Shown here: positions 1 to 4,920 of the stretch, piece after piece
Numbering within the stretch: position 1 is the first letter of the stretch
Layout of the letters: every line of letters starts with the position of its first letter
Assembly (NCBI GenBank): GCA_034408875.1
Contig: JAWXCJ010000266.1
Span: 1 to 14,944, forward strand
Length of the DNA stretch: 14,944 bases
Direction of reading: 5' to 3'
Origin: JANNHK01 sp034408875
GTDB lineage: Bacteria > Actinomycetota > Acidimicrobiia > IMCC26256 > PALSA-610
The notes under the pieces: model-generated
Database searches by the model: none
The model's input: the letters and a program-made list of their open reading frames with translations, nothing else
Told to the model about the DNA's origin: nothing
Position numbers and translations under genes: made by a program

Positions 1-26
1 CGCGCGTCGTCAATCGAATGAACCAC
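1..26 (-). CDS. Possible start of replicative helicase gene dnaB (partial)
   Basis: On the minus strand a GTG at 24-26 opens a frame that runs off the left edge, giving only about eight residues (MVHSIDDA). A strong Shine-Dalgarno match, GGGGAGGAG at 36-44, lies 9 nt upstream of the GTG, which is the main evidence. In actinobacteria the gene after rplI in this operon is commonly dnaB, the replicative helicase loaded at the origin. The visible residues are too few to identify the protein, so the name comes only from context. The gap of about 370 bp from rplI suggests it has its own promoter. It could be another gene, or the start could lie outside the window. Confidence 0.35.
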
Positions 27-81
27 GTCGAGTGTCTCCTCCCCTCGGCGAGCGTCGCGCTACGCCCCTGGGGATCGCTAG

Positions 82-99
82 ACCCACAAGGTTGTGGGT
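82..99. repeat. Short perfect inverted repeat
   Basis: ACCCACAA at 82-89 and TTGTGGGT at 92-99 form a perfect 8-bp dyad around a central GG. The 2-bp centre is too short for a good RNA hairpin loop, so a protein-binding dyad is more likely than a terminator. It lies about 60 bp upstream of the putative left-edge gene start, a suitable place for an operator. No binding protein can be named. Confidence 0.4.
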
Positions 100-230
100 G
101 ACGGGCACCGCGCTGTGCATCACGGCTCCGACCTTGGGGACATGTCGAAGACCATGGTGACAACCACGTGAGACAGTGAAGCGCGGCTGCCGTCCCGAAC
201 AGGGGATATCCCTTCCGGGAGTCGGTGGAG

Positions 231-266
231 CCGTCCACAAGCCTGTGGATGACCACGTTCTCCACA
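231..266. promoter_or_regulatory. Cluster of three DnaA-box-like sites
   Basis: Three nine-base sites lie within 36 bp. CCGTCCACA at 231-239 has two mismatches to TTGTCCACA. TGTGGATGA at 244-252 reads TCATCCACA on the minus strand, with one mismatch to TTATCCACA. TTCTCCACA at 258-266 also has one mismatch. All keep the TCCACA core, in alternating orientation. DnaA boxes of GC-rich actinobacteria typically read TTGTCCACA. A perfect box lies about 95 bp away at 359-367. The likely role is DnaA binding, either as part of an origin-proximal site or to control the left-edge gene. DnaA binding itself is inferred. Confidence 0.5.
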
Positions 267-269
267 GGC
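241..269. repeat. 9-bp inverted repeat over two DnaA-like sites
   Basis: GCCTGTGGA at 241-249 and TCCACAGGC at 261-269 are perfect inverted arms separated by 11 nt. They overlap the DnaA-box-like sites. An RNA hairpin acting as a terminator for the minus-strand rplI operon is an alternative, as it lies about 125 nt past the rplI stop. However, no clear U-tract follows on that strand. Confidence 0.45.
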
Positions 270-298
270 CAGGAAATGTGGCCGCGACACCACGTCCC

Positions 299-385
299 CC
301 ACCCAGCGCGTGAACGGGGCGGTGGTCGCGAACGCGAGCGCGCACAATCCCCAGGGGGTGTGGACAACTTGCGCGCGCTGGGTGG
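299..385. repeat. 12-bp inverted repeat flanking a DnaA box, with a nested 7-bp repeat
   Basis: CCACCCAGCGCG at 299-310 is matched perfectly by CGCGCTGGGTGG at 374-385, with 63 nt between the arms. A shorter pair, GCGCGCA at 338-344 and TGCGCGC at 370-376, is nested at the right side and overlaps the right outer arm, so the two foldings would compete. The perfect DnaA box lies inside both. The right arm ends 8 nt beyond the rplI stop codon. Candidate roles are a terminator or attenuator of the rplI transcript, or a structured DNA site. Confidence 0.45.
359..367 (-). promoter_or_regulatory. Perfect actinobacterial-type DnaA box
   Basis: TGTGGACAA on the plus strand reads TTGTCCACA on the minus strand, an exact match to the preferred DnaA box of GC-rich actinobacteria. 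It lies 27 nt past the rplI stop codon. The weaker cluster at 231-266 raises the likelihood that it is functional. Confidence 0.5.
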
Positions 386-393
386 CGGTCGCG

Positions 394-843
394 TCAGCTC
401 TGGGCGACGACCTCGACCGACACCGCAGCGTTGACGTCGGGGTGCAGTCGAACGGTCAACTCGACCGTTCCCAGTTCCTTGATCGGCTCATCGAGCGCGA
501 TCCGGCGCCGGTCGATCTCGACGTTCAGCTGAGCCTCGATGGCCTCGGCGATGTCCGACGAGGTGATCGAACCGAACAGCTTCCCGCCCTCACCGGCACG
601 CGCGGTGACCGTGACCGAGCGGCCCGCGAACCGGGCTGCCACCGCTTCCGCGGACTCGCGGTCGCGGCGGTCCTTCGCGTCGCGGTTGCGGCGCATGGCG
701 TCGGCCTGCTTCTGGATACCGGGCGTGGCCTTGATGGCCAGGCCCTTGGGCACCAGATAGTTGCGGGCGTAGCCGTCGGCGACGTCGACGAGGTCGCCCT
801 TCTTGCCGACGTTCTCGACGTCGGCTCGCATGACGATCTTCAT
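394..843 (-). CDS. rplI: Large ribosomal subunit protein bL9
   Basis: This encodes bL9, which binds 23S rRNA near the base of the L1 stalk and reaches across neighbouring ribosomes, helping to maintain reading frame. The 149-residue product has the usual length. The N-terminal rRNA-binding domain contains VGKKGDLVDVADGYARNYLVP (about residues 12-32, shown here by its ends VGKKGD and NYLVP), followed by the long connecting helix at about 41-75. The C-terminal domain includes GKLFGSIT at 87-94. The ATG at 841-843 overlaps the rpsR stop codon (ATGA at 840-843), so translation is probably coupled to rpsR. It is the last clear gene of the rpsF-ssb-rpsR-rplI operon; the next gene on this strand starts about 370 bp later. 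Confidence 0.97.
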   Translation of the reverse strand: MKIVMRADVENVGKKGDLVDVADGYARNYLVPKGLAIKATPGIQKQADAMRRNRDAKDRRDRESAEAVAARFAGRSVTVTARAGEGGKLFGSITSSDIAEAIEAQLNVEIDRRRIALDEPIKELGTVELTVRLHPDVNAAVSVEVVAQS

Positions 844-1337
844 TCCTGATCTCCGTCGACAGCAGCAACCGCTTCGTCGCCACCCGCGTCGTCGAAGCTG
901 GTCTCCCCGCCCGTGTCGTCGAGACCCGTCTCGTCGATGCCGGCCAGTTCGGCCTCGACGCCCGGGGCCACGGTGCGCTCGATTTCGTCGGGCGGAGCCT
1001 GCAGCTCGCGCTCGCCCCGGTCGCCTCTGTCGCCCCGGTCACCGCGGTCGCGCCGGCCCTTCGACCGTTGCGTCACCTGGCGCACGCTGTACGGCAACAA
1101 CGCCATCTCACGAGCGAGCTTGATCGCCTTGGCGACCGCGACCTGCTGCTGCTGATCGTTGCCCGTCACCCGCCGAGCCCGGATCTTCGCCCGCTCCGAC
1201 ATGAAGCGCCGCAGCACGTTCACGTCCTTGTAGTCGATCCACTCGATGCTCTCGGTCGTCAGGATCGACGTCTTCTTCTTGAGCGGACGGCGGTCCTTCG
1301 CGGGGCCGCGTTCCTTGCGTACTTCTTTACGAGCCAT
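840..1337 (-). CDS. rpsR: Small ribosomal subunit protein bS18, cysteine-free, with acidic C-terminal extension
   Basis: bS18 pairs with bS6 on the 30S platform. The core lies at about residues 18-92, with IDYKDVNVLRRFMSERAKIR at 34-53, RRVTGN at 55-60 and AREMALLPY at 75-83. The protein has 165 residues, about twice the usual 75-90. Beyond the core it has a DRG tripeptide repeat (about 96-108) and an acidic tail rich in Asp, Glu, Gly and Ala to the end. There is no cysteine, so this is the zinc-independent form; mycobacterial operon copies have zinc cysteines. The ATG is preceded by AGAGGAA at suitable spacing. It follows ssb by 101 bp and overlaps rplI by 4 bp. The core assignment is certain; the role of the tail is unknown. 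Confidence 0.96.
   Translation of the reverse strand: MARKEVRKERGPAKDRRPLKKKTSILTTESIEWIDYKDVNVLRRFMSERAKIRARRVTGNDQQQQVAVAKAIKLAREMALLPYSVRQVTQRSKGRRDRGDRGDRGDRGERELQAPPDEIERTVAPGVEAELAGIDETGLDDTGGETSFDDAGGDEAVAAVDGDQE
1014..1049. repeat. 9-bp tandem repeat within rpsR
   Basis: Four imperfect 9-bp units (1014-1022, 1023-1031, 1032-1040, 1041-1049), each ending in GTC, encode successive Asp-Arg-Gly tripeptides at the junction between the S18 core and its acidic tail. The in-frame period means that slippage would change linker length without a frameshift. Confidence 0.7.
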
Positions 1338-1438
1338 TGATTCCTCTGTGTCTTCCGCTCTTGGCGCTACGCACCGGGCCGCTCGGGCTCCGGCTCACTG
1401 GCAAGACGGGTATCCGTCGCGCCAGATTCCGTTCGCCT

Positions 1439-1945
1439 CTAGAACGGCTCTTCGCCGTACTGGTCGTAGGACGGGTCTCCGCCGCCGGCGGGCACCGAGG
1501 CAGTCGAGCGGTCTCCGCCGCCCGCGGGCACCGAGGCAGTCGAGCGGTCTCCGCCACCACGGGTCTCGCCGGGGCCGCTGCGCTCGACGCGGTGCACATC
1601 GGCGGTGGCGAACACGAGGCTCGGACCTACCTCTTCTGCAACGATCTCCACGACCGAGCGCTTCTCGCCCTGTTCGGTCTCCCAGCTGCGCTGTTCAAGT
1701 CGTCCCGTGAGAACAACCCGCATGCCCTTGTGAAGGGATGCGACGACGTTCTCGGCCAGGTTTCCCCACGTGACGACGTTGAAGAAACTCGTGCGCTCTT
1801 CCCACTCGTTGCTCTGCTGGTTACGCCACGAACGGTTGACGGCGACACTGAAGTTCGTCGTCTGCTTGCCGCTCGCGGTGTACCGCATCTCGGGGTCGCG
1901 AGTGAGGTTGCCGGCCACTGTGATCGCGTTGCTGTTGTTTGCCAT
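1439..1945 (-). CDS. ssb: Single-stranded DNA-binding protein
   Basis: SSB coats single-stranded DNA in replication, repair and recombination and recruits partners through its C-terminal tip. The OB fold covers about residues 6-112, with VAGNLTRDPEMRY at 10-22, FFNVVTWGNLAENV at 54-67 and GMRVVLTGRLEQRSW at 74-88. A glycine-rich linker follows (about 122-157), built partly from two copies of a 12-residue unit (GGGDRSTASVPA). The tip DQYGEEPF keeps the acidic residues and terminal Pro-Phe, though it is less acidic than the classic DDDIPF. The 168-residue length is usual. The ATG at 1943-1945 has GGGGAGGA 4 nt upstream. It lies 11 bp after rpsF in the same operon. Confidence 0.97.
   Translation of the reverse strand: MANNSNAITVAGNLTRDPEMRYTASGKQTTNFSVAVNRSWRNQQSNEWEERTSFFNVVTWGNLAENVVASLHKGMRVVLTGRLEQRSWETEQGEKRSVVEIVAEEVGPSLVFATADVHRVERSGPGETRGGGDRSTASVPAGGGDRSTASVPAGGGDPSYDQYGEEPF
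1474..1560. repeat. 36-bp tandem repeat in the ssb linker
   Basis: Units at 1474-1509 and 1510-1545 differ at one base, and a partial third unit starts at 1546. The period is exactly 12 codons, so the SSB frame is kept and the linker unit GGGDRSTASVPA is duplicated. The near-identity points to a recent duplication or ongoing homogenisation in this lineage. Confidence 0.85.
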
Positions 1946-1956
1946 GGGATCCTCCC

Positions 1957-2319
1957 CTATGCGTGACCCGCCGGGGTGCTACCCGCAACCTTCGGAGGCC
2001 CGTAGACCTTCTCGGGGATGCGCAACACCTTGTGACGGATGGTCTCGTCTGCAAGAGAGAGCACCCGGTTCAGCTCATCCATTGCCGCCGGCTCGGCCTT
2101 CGCCTGCATGACCACGTAGTAACCGTCGGTCTTGCGATTGATCTCGTAGGCCAAACGACGCTTGCCCCAGAAGTCGACGAAGCCACGCTCCGCGCCATGG
2201 GACTCGATGAGTTGCAGCCACCGTTCGACGGCAGCCCGGATCGTCTCCTCATCCAGGTCCGCTTCGAGGATGACCATGACCTCGTACGGCCGCAAACCGC
2301 CACGCGATGCACTCGGCAT
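1957..2319 (-). CDS. rpsF: Small ribosomal subunit protein bS6
   Basis: bS6 forms a heterodimer with bS18 on the 30S platform. From the chosen start the product has 120 residues. RPYEVMVILEADLDEETI spans about residues 10-27. FWGKRRLAYEINRKTDGYYV spans about 50-69 and is the family signature, with conserved lysine-arginine residues and the final strands. The C-terminal tail after RIPEKVYG is short and probably flexible. An ATG at 2323-2325 gives a 122-residue product, but the Shine-Dalgarno GAGGAGGT (2328-2335) lies only 3 nt from it. The ATG at 2317-2319 is 9 nt from that site and is preferred. It is the first gene of the operon with ssb, rpsR and rplI. Confidence 0.95.
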   Translation of the reverse strand: MPSASRGGLRPYEVMVILEADLDEETIRAAVERWLQLIESHGAERGFVDFWGKRRLAYEINRKTDGYYVVMQAKAEPAAMDELNRVLSLADETIRHKVLRIPEKVYGPPKVAGSTPAGHA

Positions 2320-2336
2320 CGGCATTTACCTCCTCA

Positions 2337-2414
2337 GGACCACAGCGCAGGCTGTGGGCCCCGTTGCGACCGGTAGAACCGGCCCGCAGGGGCAGGATTT
2401 CGGTTGTCGAACCG
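2337..2414 (-). promoter_or_regulatory. Structured 5' leader of the rpsF operon (three predicted hairpins)
   Basis: Three inverted repeats lie just upstream of the rpsF Shine-Dalgarno. Nearest to it, CCACAGC (2340-2346) pairs with GCTGTGG (2351-2357) around a 4-nt loop. Next is a long interrupted hairpin: 2358-2362 with 2389-2393, 2365-2368 with 2385-2388, and 2370-2374 with 2378-2382, closed by a 3-nt loop. Furthest is CGGTT (2401-2405) with AACCG (2410-2414). In several bacteria the S6:S18 complex binds a structured rpsF leader to repress its own operon. This could be such a leader, but I could not match the known motif base by base. No clear promoter was found upstream. Confidence 0.45.
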
Positions 2415-2594
2415 GGAGAGGCTATCAGGACTCCTCCGTGGGACCTATCACGGCGGACGTTACCGCGTGCCTGTGACAGTTTCCTCCGGTCGGGTGCTGA
2501 CTGCGGGGCGGCGGGCGCCGCGTAGGGACGAGCGGTCGTTCACCACCACTGCTTCTGCTCACCGAGACGGAGCAAGTACAACCCCGCGCACGAG

Positions 2595-3134
2595 CTAACT
2601 CGGGCACGCGCCGATCGAGCCACCGCCGCCGCTCCCGGCTTCGGTTTCCAATGCATACCGGTAGGGACCGCGCGCCGCGTACGGCGGGCACTCGACTTCG
2701 GCGTCGGGACACGGTTGCATCACCGTGCGGTCGACGGGGTCGCCGTTTGCGTCGTACCAGCCGATGTCGAGGGGGATGAGCGTGTCCGCCATCGTGAACG
2801 ACGAGTGGCTGTCTTCGCCGAACACGAAGAGCATGCCGTCGTAGTTGCCGAGGTCGGACACGCCGCGCAATCCCTGCACGCGTTCGTCGGACTCGTCGGC
2901 GATCACGACACGCAGGCAGCGGTCGTCGGTCCCGACGTACGACTCGGTGAAGCCGTCGAACGGTGGGAACGCGTCGGTCGTCGCCGCGAGCGCGTCGGCC
3001 GGCGACGTACCCGCGGCCGCGCGCGCGACACCGTCGTCGTCGTCGTCGAGCGACGCTCGGAGCATGTAACCGAAGAACGCGGTACCCATCAGCACCACGA
3101 CGACGAGCGCGAACGCCAGCCCCAGGCGTGACAC
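2595..3134 (-). CDS. Membrane-anchored DUF192 protein
   Basis: The product has 179 residues. A hydrophobic segment at about 5-24 is probably an uncleaved membrane anchor or signal sequence. An Asp-rich linker (DDDDDG, 30-35) follows, then the DUF192 domain at about 66-167. Recognisable pieces are RVQGLRGV (85-92), GMLFVFGE (100-107), FTMADTLIPLDIGWYDANG (113-131) and YRYALETEAG (158-167). Cysteines at 73, 142 and 149 could form a disulfide outside the cell. DUF192 has no established biochemical function. The GTG at 3132-3134 follows the panB stop codon with no gap, so it is probably cotranscribed and coupled with panB. A glycine-rich tail with a fourth cysteine ends the protein. Confidence 0.85.
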   Translation of the reverse strand: MSRLGLAFALVVVVLMGTAFFGYMLRASLDDDDDGVARAAAGTSPADALAATTDAFPPFDGFTESYVGTDDRCLRVVIADESDERVQGLRGVSDLGNYDGMLFVFGEDSHSSFTMADTLIPLDIGWYDANGDPVDRTVMQPCPDAEVECPPYAARGPYRYALETEAGSGGGGSIGACPS

Positions 3135-4019
3135 TCAGGCGTGCTCCGGCTGGGGAGCAGGGGCGCCGTAGAGGCCGAGGCCGTCGGCCATCTGGTCGGT
3201 CATGTGGTACGTCTCCGCACTCGACGGGAACGCCCCGGAGCGTACGTCGGCGCAGAACTGCGTCACGGCATCCGTCGCTTCCGCTTCCATCTCGGCGTAC
3301 CGCCGCACGAACTTCGGAAGCTTGCGGCCGGGAGCCGCGAAGCCGAGCAGGTCGTGCCATACGAGCACCTGGCCGTCGCAGTGGCGACCGGCGCCGATGC
3401 CAATGGTCGGTACCGCGACGCTGTCGGTGATCATGCGCGCGACACCGTCGGGCACGCACTCGAGCACGATCGCGAAGACACCGGCTTCGGCGAGTGCGAC
3501 CGCGTCGTCGACGAGCGCGCGGGCGCTGTCGAGTTGCTTGCCCTGCACCTTGAAGCCACCGAGCGTGTGAATCGACTGCGGTGTGAGCCCGATGTGGCCC
3601 ATCACGGGGATCTCGGTGTCGAGAATCGCGGCGATCGCGGCGACGCGCTTGCGCCCGCCTTCGAGTTTCACCGCGCCGGCACCGGCGCGAATCAACTGGG
3701 CCGCGTTCCGCACGGTCTCGTCGCGGGTGACGTGATAGCTCATCCACGGCAGGTCGGCGACGACGAGCGGACGGGGCCGCGTGCGCGCCACCGCCGCGAC
3801 GTGATGCGCCATGTCGTCGGTCGTCACTTGCAACGTGTCGTCGTAGCCGAGCACGACCATCGCGACGGAGTCGCCGACGAGAATCATGTCTGCGCCCGCG
3901 GCGTCGACGACTCGCGCCGACGGGGCGTCGTACGCGGTCACCATGACCAACGGGGCATCACCGCCCTTGCGGGCGAGCACGGAAGGCGCAGTCATTCGCG
4001 CCTGAGAAGCAGCAGCCAT
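3135..4019 (-). CDS. panB: 3-methyl-2-oxobutanoate hydroxymethyltransferase
   Basis: PanB transfers a hydroxymethyl group from 5,10-methylene-tetrahydrofolate to 2-oxoisovalerate, giving ketopantoate, the first committed step to pantothenate and coenzyme A. The product from the chosen start has 294 residues. Key parts are VTAYDAPSARVVDAAG (27-42), metal ligand Asp50 in LVGDS, Asp89 in VADLPWMSY, Glu120 in KLEGG, the substrate-site MGHIGLTPQS (140-149) and catalytic Glu187 in VLECVP; GIGAG lies at 207-211. A longer frame reaches 4088, but GGTGGAGG ends 7 nt before the ATG at 4017-4019 (CCTCC at 4027-4031), which decides the start. The gene abuts a DUF192 gene; panC and panD are not in the window. 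Confidence 0.96.
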   Translation of the reverse strand: MAAASQARMTAPSVLARKGGDAPLVMVTAYDAPSARVVDAAGADMILVGDSVAMVVLGYDDTLQVTTDDMAHHVAAVARTRPRPLVVADLPWMSYHVTRDETVRNAAQLIRAGAGAVKLEGGRKRVAAIAAILDTEIPVMGHIGLTPQSIHTLGGFKVQGKQLDSARALVDDAVALAEAGVFAIVLECVPDGVARMITDSVAVPTIGIGAGRHCDGQVLVWHDLLGFAAPGRKLPKFVRRYAEMEAEATDAVTQFCADVRSGAFPSSAETYHMTDQMADGLGLYGAPAPQPEHA

Positions 4020-4131
4020 CTCCGCACCTCCACCGTCCAGGGCACACACGGCTCCCGGCAGTGACATCAGGGTACCCAACCGGGGCATGATTCGTCAGGG
4101 CCGGGCCGGGACTGTGTCAGGAGCAACACCA

Positions 4132-4326
4132 GTGACAGAACGGGTCTGCGAAAACTGCGGTATGCACGACGAGGAGCTGGTTCTCGTACGGCGGGTCTAT
4201 GTCGTGCCCGAGAAGTGGGACACCCCGGCGTCGGTCACCGTGGTGCCCGACCCGGAGTTGTGGTGCGTGGCGTGCGTGTCGCAGTACCCGTGCGAGCCGG
4301 TCGACGACGAGGAGTCGGGCGACTGA
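4132..4326 (+). CDS. Small zinc-ribbon-like protein of unknown function
   Basis: The predicted product has 64 residues. CENC (6-9) and CVAC (45-48) are spaced as in a zinc ribbon, with a further Cys at 54. Between them is a conserved-looking stretch, RRVYVVPEKWDTPASVTVVP (20-39), and the C-terminus is acidic. I recall similar short proteins in related actinobacteria, but no function is known to me. The GTG at 4132 is preferred because AGGAG at 4119-4123 lies 8 nt upstream. An ATG at 4087 in the same frame would add 15 residues but has no such site. It diverges from panB over about 110 bp, which probably holds both promoters. Confidence 0.75.
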   Translation: MTERVCENCGMHDEELVLVRRVYVVPEKWDTPASVTVVPDPELWCVACVSQYPCEPVDDEESGD

Positions 4327-4332
4327 CGGGGA

Positions 4333-4345
4333 CCGCATGATGCGG
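4333..4345. terminator. Small hairpin after the zinc-ribbon gene, possible terminator
   Basis: CCGCA (4333-4337) and TGCGG (4341-4345) form a 5-bp stem with a 3-nt loop, 6 nt after the stop of the small plus-strand gene. It lies in the 110-bp gap where that gene converges on the DUF5318 gene. There is no T-run on either strand, so terminator function is uncertain. Confidence 0.25.
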
Positions 4346-4436
4346 CGCGCGGAGCGACGGAAGAGCGCAGGAAGCTCGCCGGAGTGACGACGACTCGACC
4401 GCGACGCAGCCGCTGATCAGTCGGAGGACGACCAAG

Positions 4437-4799
4437 CTATTTGTGGTTGCGGCCGTGGAGTGACTGGCGGCGGAGGTGGTTCCAGCCGCAGTCGGGGCAC
4501 ACTTCGACGTCGTAACAGGCGAACTCGTCGTGGGTTTTGCCGAGCTTCTTGAGTTCGTCGTTGCTCGTGATGCAGCGGCCGTTGGCCTGTTTCAGCTTCT
4601 CCCCGTAGACGTAGGTGACGAGCCGCAGTTCCTGCGCGTCACATACCGGGCACTCGTCATCGATGGGCGTGCCCACGTGCTCGGCCGCCCGGCGTAGCTC
4701 GGGATGGGCGTCGCAGACGTCGAGCCGGGTCAGCGTGCCCCGGCGGAAGTCGCGCAGGACTGCCCTTCGGGCGAGCGCGTAGTCCGTCACCGGATGCAC
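4437..4799 (-). CDS. DUF5318 family protein
   Basis: The product from the GTG at 4797-4799 has 120 residues and matches the actinobacterial DUF5318 family (Rv0049 in Mycobacterium tuberculosis, from memory). Features are TDYALARRAVLRDFRRG near the N-terminus, VCDAHPELRRAAEHVG, then CPVC, LVTYVYGEKLK, and a final VEVCPDCGWNHL. The paired CPVC and CPDC suggest zinc binding. The function is unknown. The frame stays open up to 4922, but those extra residues do not resemble the family. A -10-like TACACT lies 7 nt before the GTG with no Shine-Dalgarno, which fits a leaderless mRNA. It diverges from padR, as its homologue does in mycobacteria. Confidence 0.85.
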   Translation of the reverse strand: MHPVTDYALARRAVLRDFRRGTLTRLDVCDAHPELRRAAEHVGTPIDDECPVCDAQELRLVTYVYGEKLKQANGRCITSNDELKKLGKTHDEFACYDVEVCPDCGWNHLRRQSLHGRNHK

Positions 4800-4806
4800 G
4801 TTGGCG

Positions 4807-4812
4807 AGTGTA
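4807..4812 (-). promoter_or_regulatory. Candidate -10 element of a leaderless DUF5318 transcript
   Basis: The minus strand reads TACACT here, fitting the actinobacterial TANNNT -10 pattern. Seven bases separate it from the GTG at 4797-4799, which would place the transcription start at or next to the start codon. There is no ribosome binding site and no clear -35 element. Confidence 0.4.
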
Positions 4813-4884
4813 GGGCCGTCTCGGGCCTTCGTCGTCGCCGGTCCGGGCCGTGACCAGCGGGTGGACGGCCGGTGAACGAATGAG

Positions 4885-4914
4885 TTGCATCGATATATCG
4901 TTTCGATATATCGT
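4885..4914 (+). promoter_or_regulatory. Candidate padR-ino1 promoter
   Basis: TTGCAT at 4885-4890 (-35-like) and TATCGT at 4909-4914 (TANNNT -10) are separated by 18 bp. The -10 ends 6 nt before the padR ATG at 4921, and no Shine-Dalgarno is present, so the padR mRNA is probably leaderless. The spacer and -10 are covered by the two palindromes of the proposed operator. Confidence 0.5.
4891..4913. promoter_or_regulatory. Tandem palindromic operator, probably for PadR
   Basis: CGATATATCG occurs at 4891-4900 and again at 4904-4913, separated by TTT, a 13-bp period. Each copy is a perfect palindrome. This AT-rich block stands out in very GC-rich surroundings. It covers the -35/-10 spacer of padR and ends 7 nt before its ATG. 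PadR regulators commonly bind palindromes in their own promoters, so repression by the downstream gene product is the natural reading. It also lies about 90 bp from the DUF5318 start and might affect that gene. Confidence 0.65.
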
Positions 4915-4920
4915 ATCGGC

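Larger units (their letters stand above)
27..393. other. Gene-free region between rplI and the left-edge gene
   Basis: I see no convincing gene here. Short open frames exist on both strands, but none has a good ribosome binding site or recognisable protein. The stretch is rich in TCCACA/TGTGGA cores (at 234, 244, 261 and 359) and in inverted repeats, described in separate entries. It lies downstream of rplI and upstream of the probable dnaB start, both on the minus strand. It may therefore hold the end of the ribosomal operon transcript, the promoter of the next gene, and DnaA-binding sites. Confidence 0.6.

Noticed and set aside
1474..1560. Possible CRISPR-like repeats
   Set aside because: The 36-bp units are directly adjacent with no spacers, and they are in-frame codons of ssb.
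2425..3747. A 440-codon Arg-rich open frame on the minus strand
   Set aside because: It overlaps panB and the DUF192 gene in another frame and is extremely Arg-rich, typical of a shifted frame in GC-rich coding DNA.
3141..4064. A 307-codon open frame on the plus strand opposite panB
   Set aside because: It mirrors panB codons and has no recognisable domain. Long antisense frames are common in GC-rich genes, and panB has all its motifs.
4020..4088. Longer panB with 23 extra N-terminal residues
   Set aside because: The upstream ATG lacks a ribosome binding site, and the extra residues do not match the family. The ATG at 4017-4019 has a strong Shine-Dalgarno.
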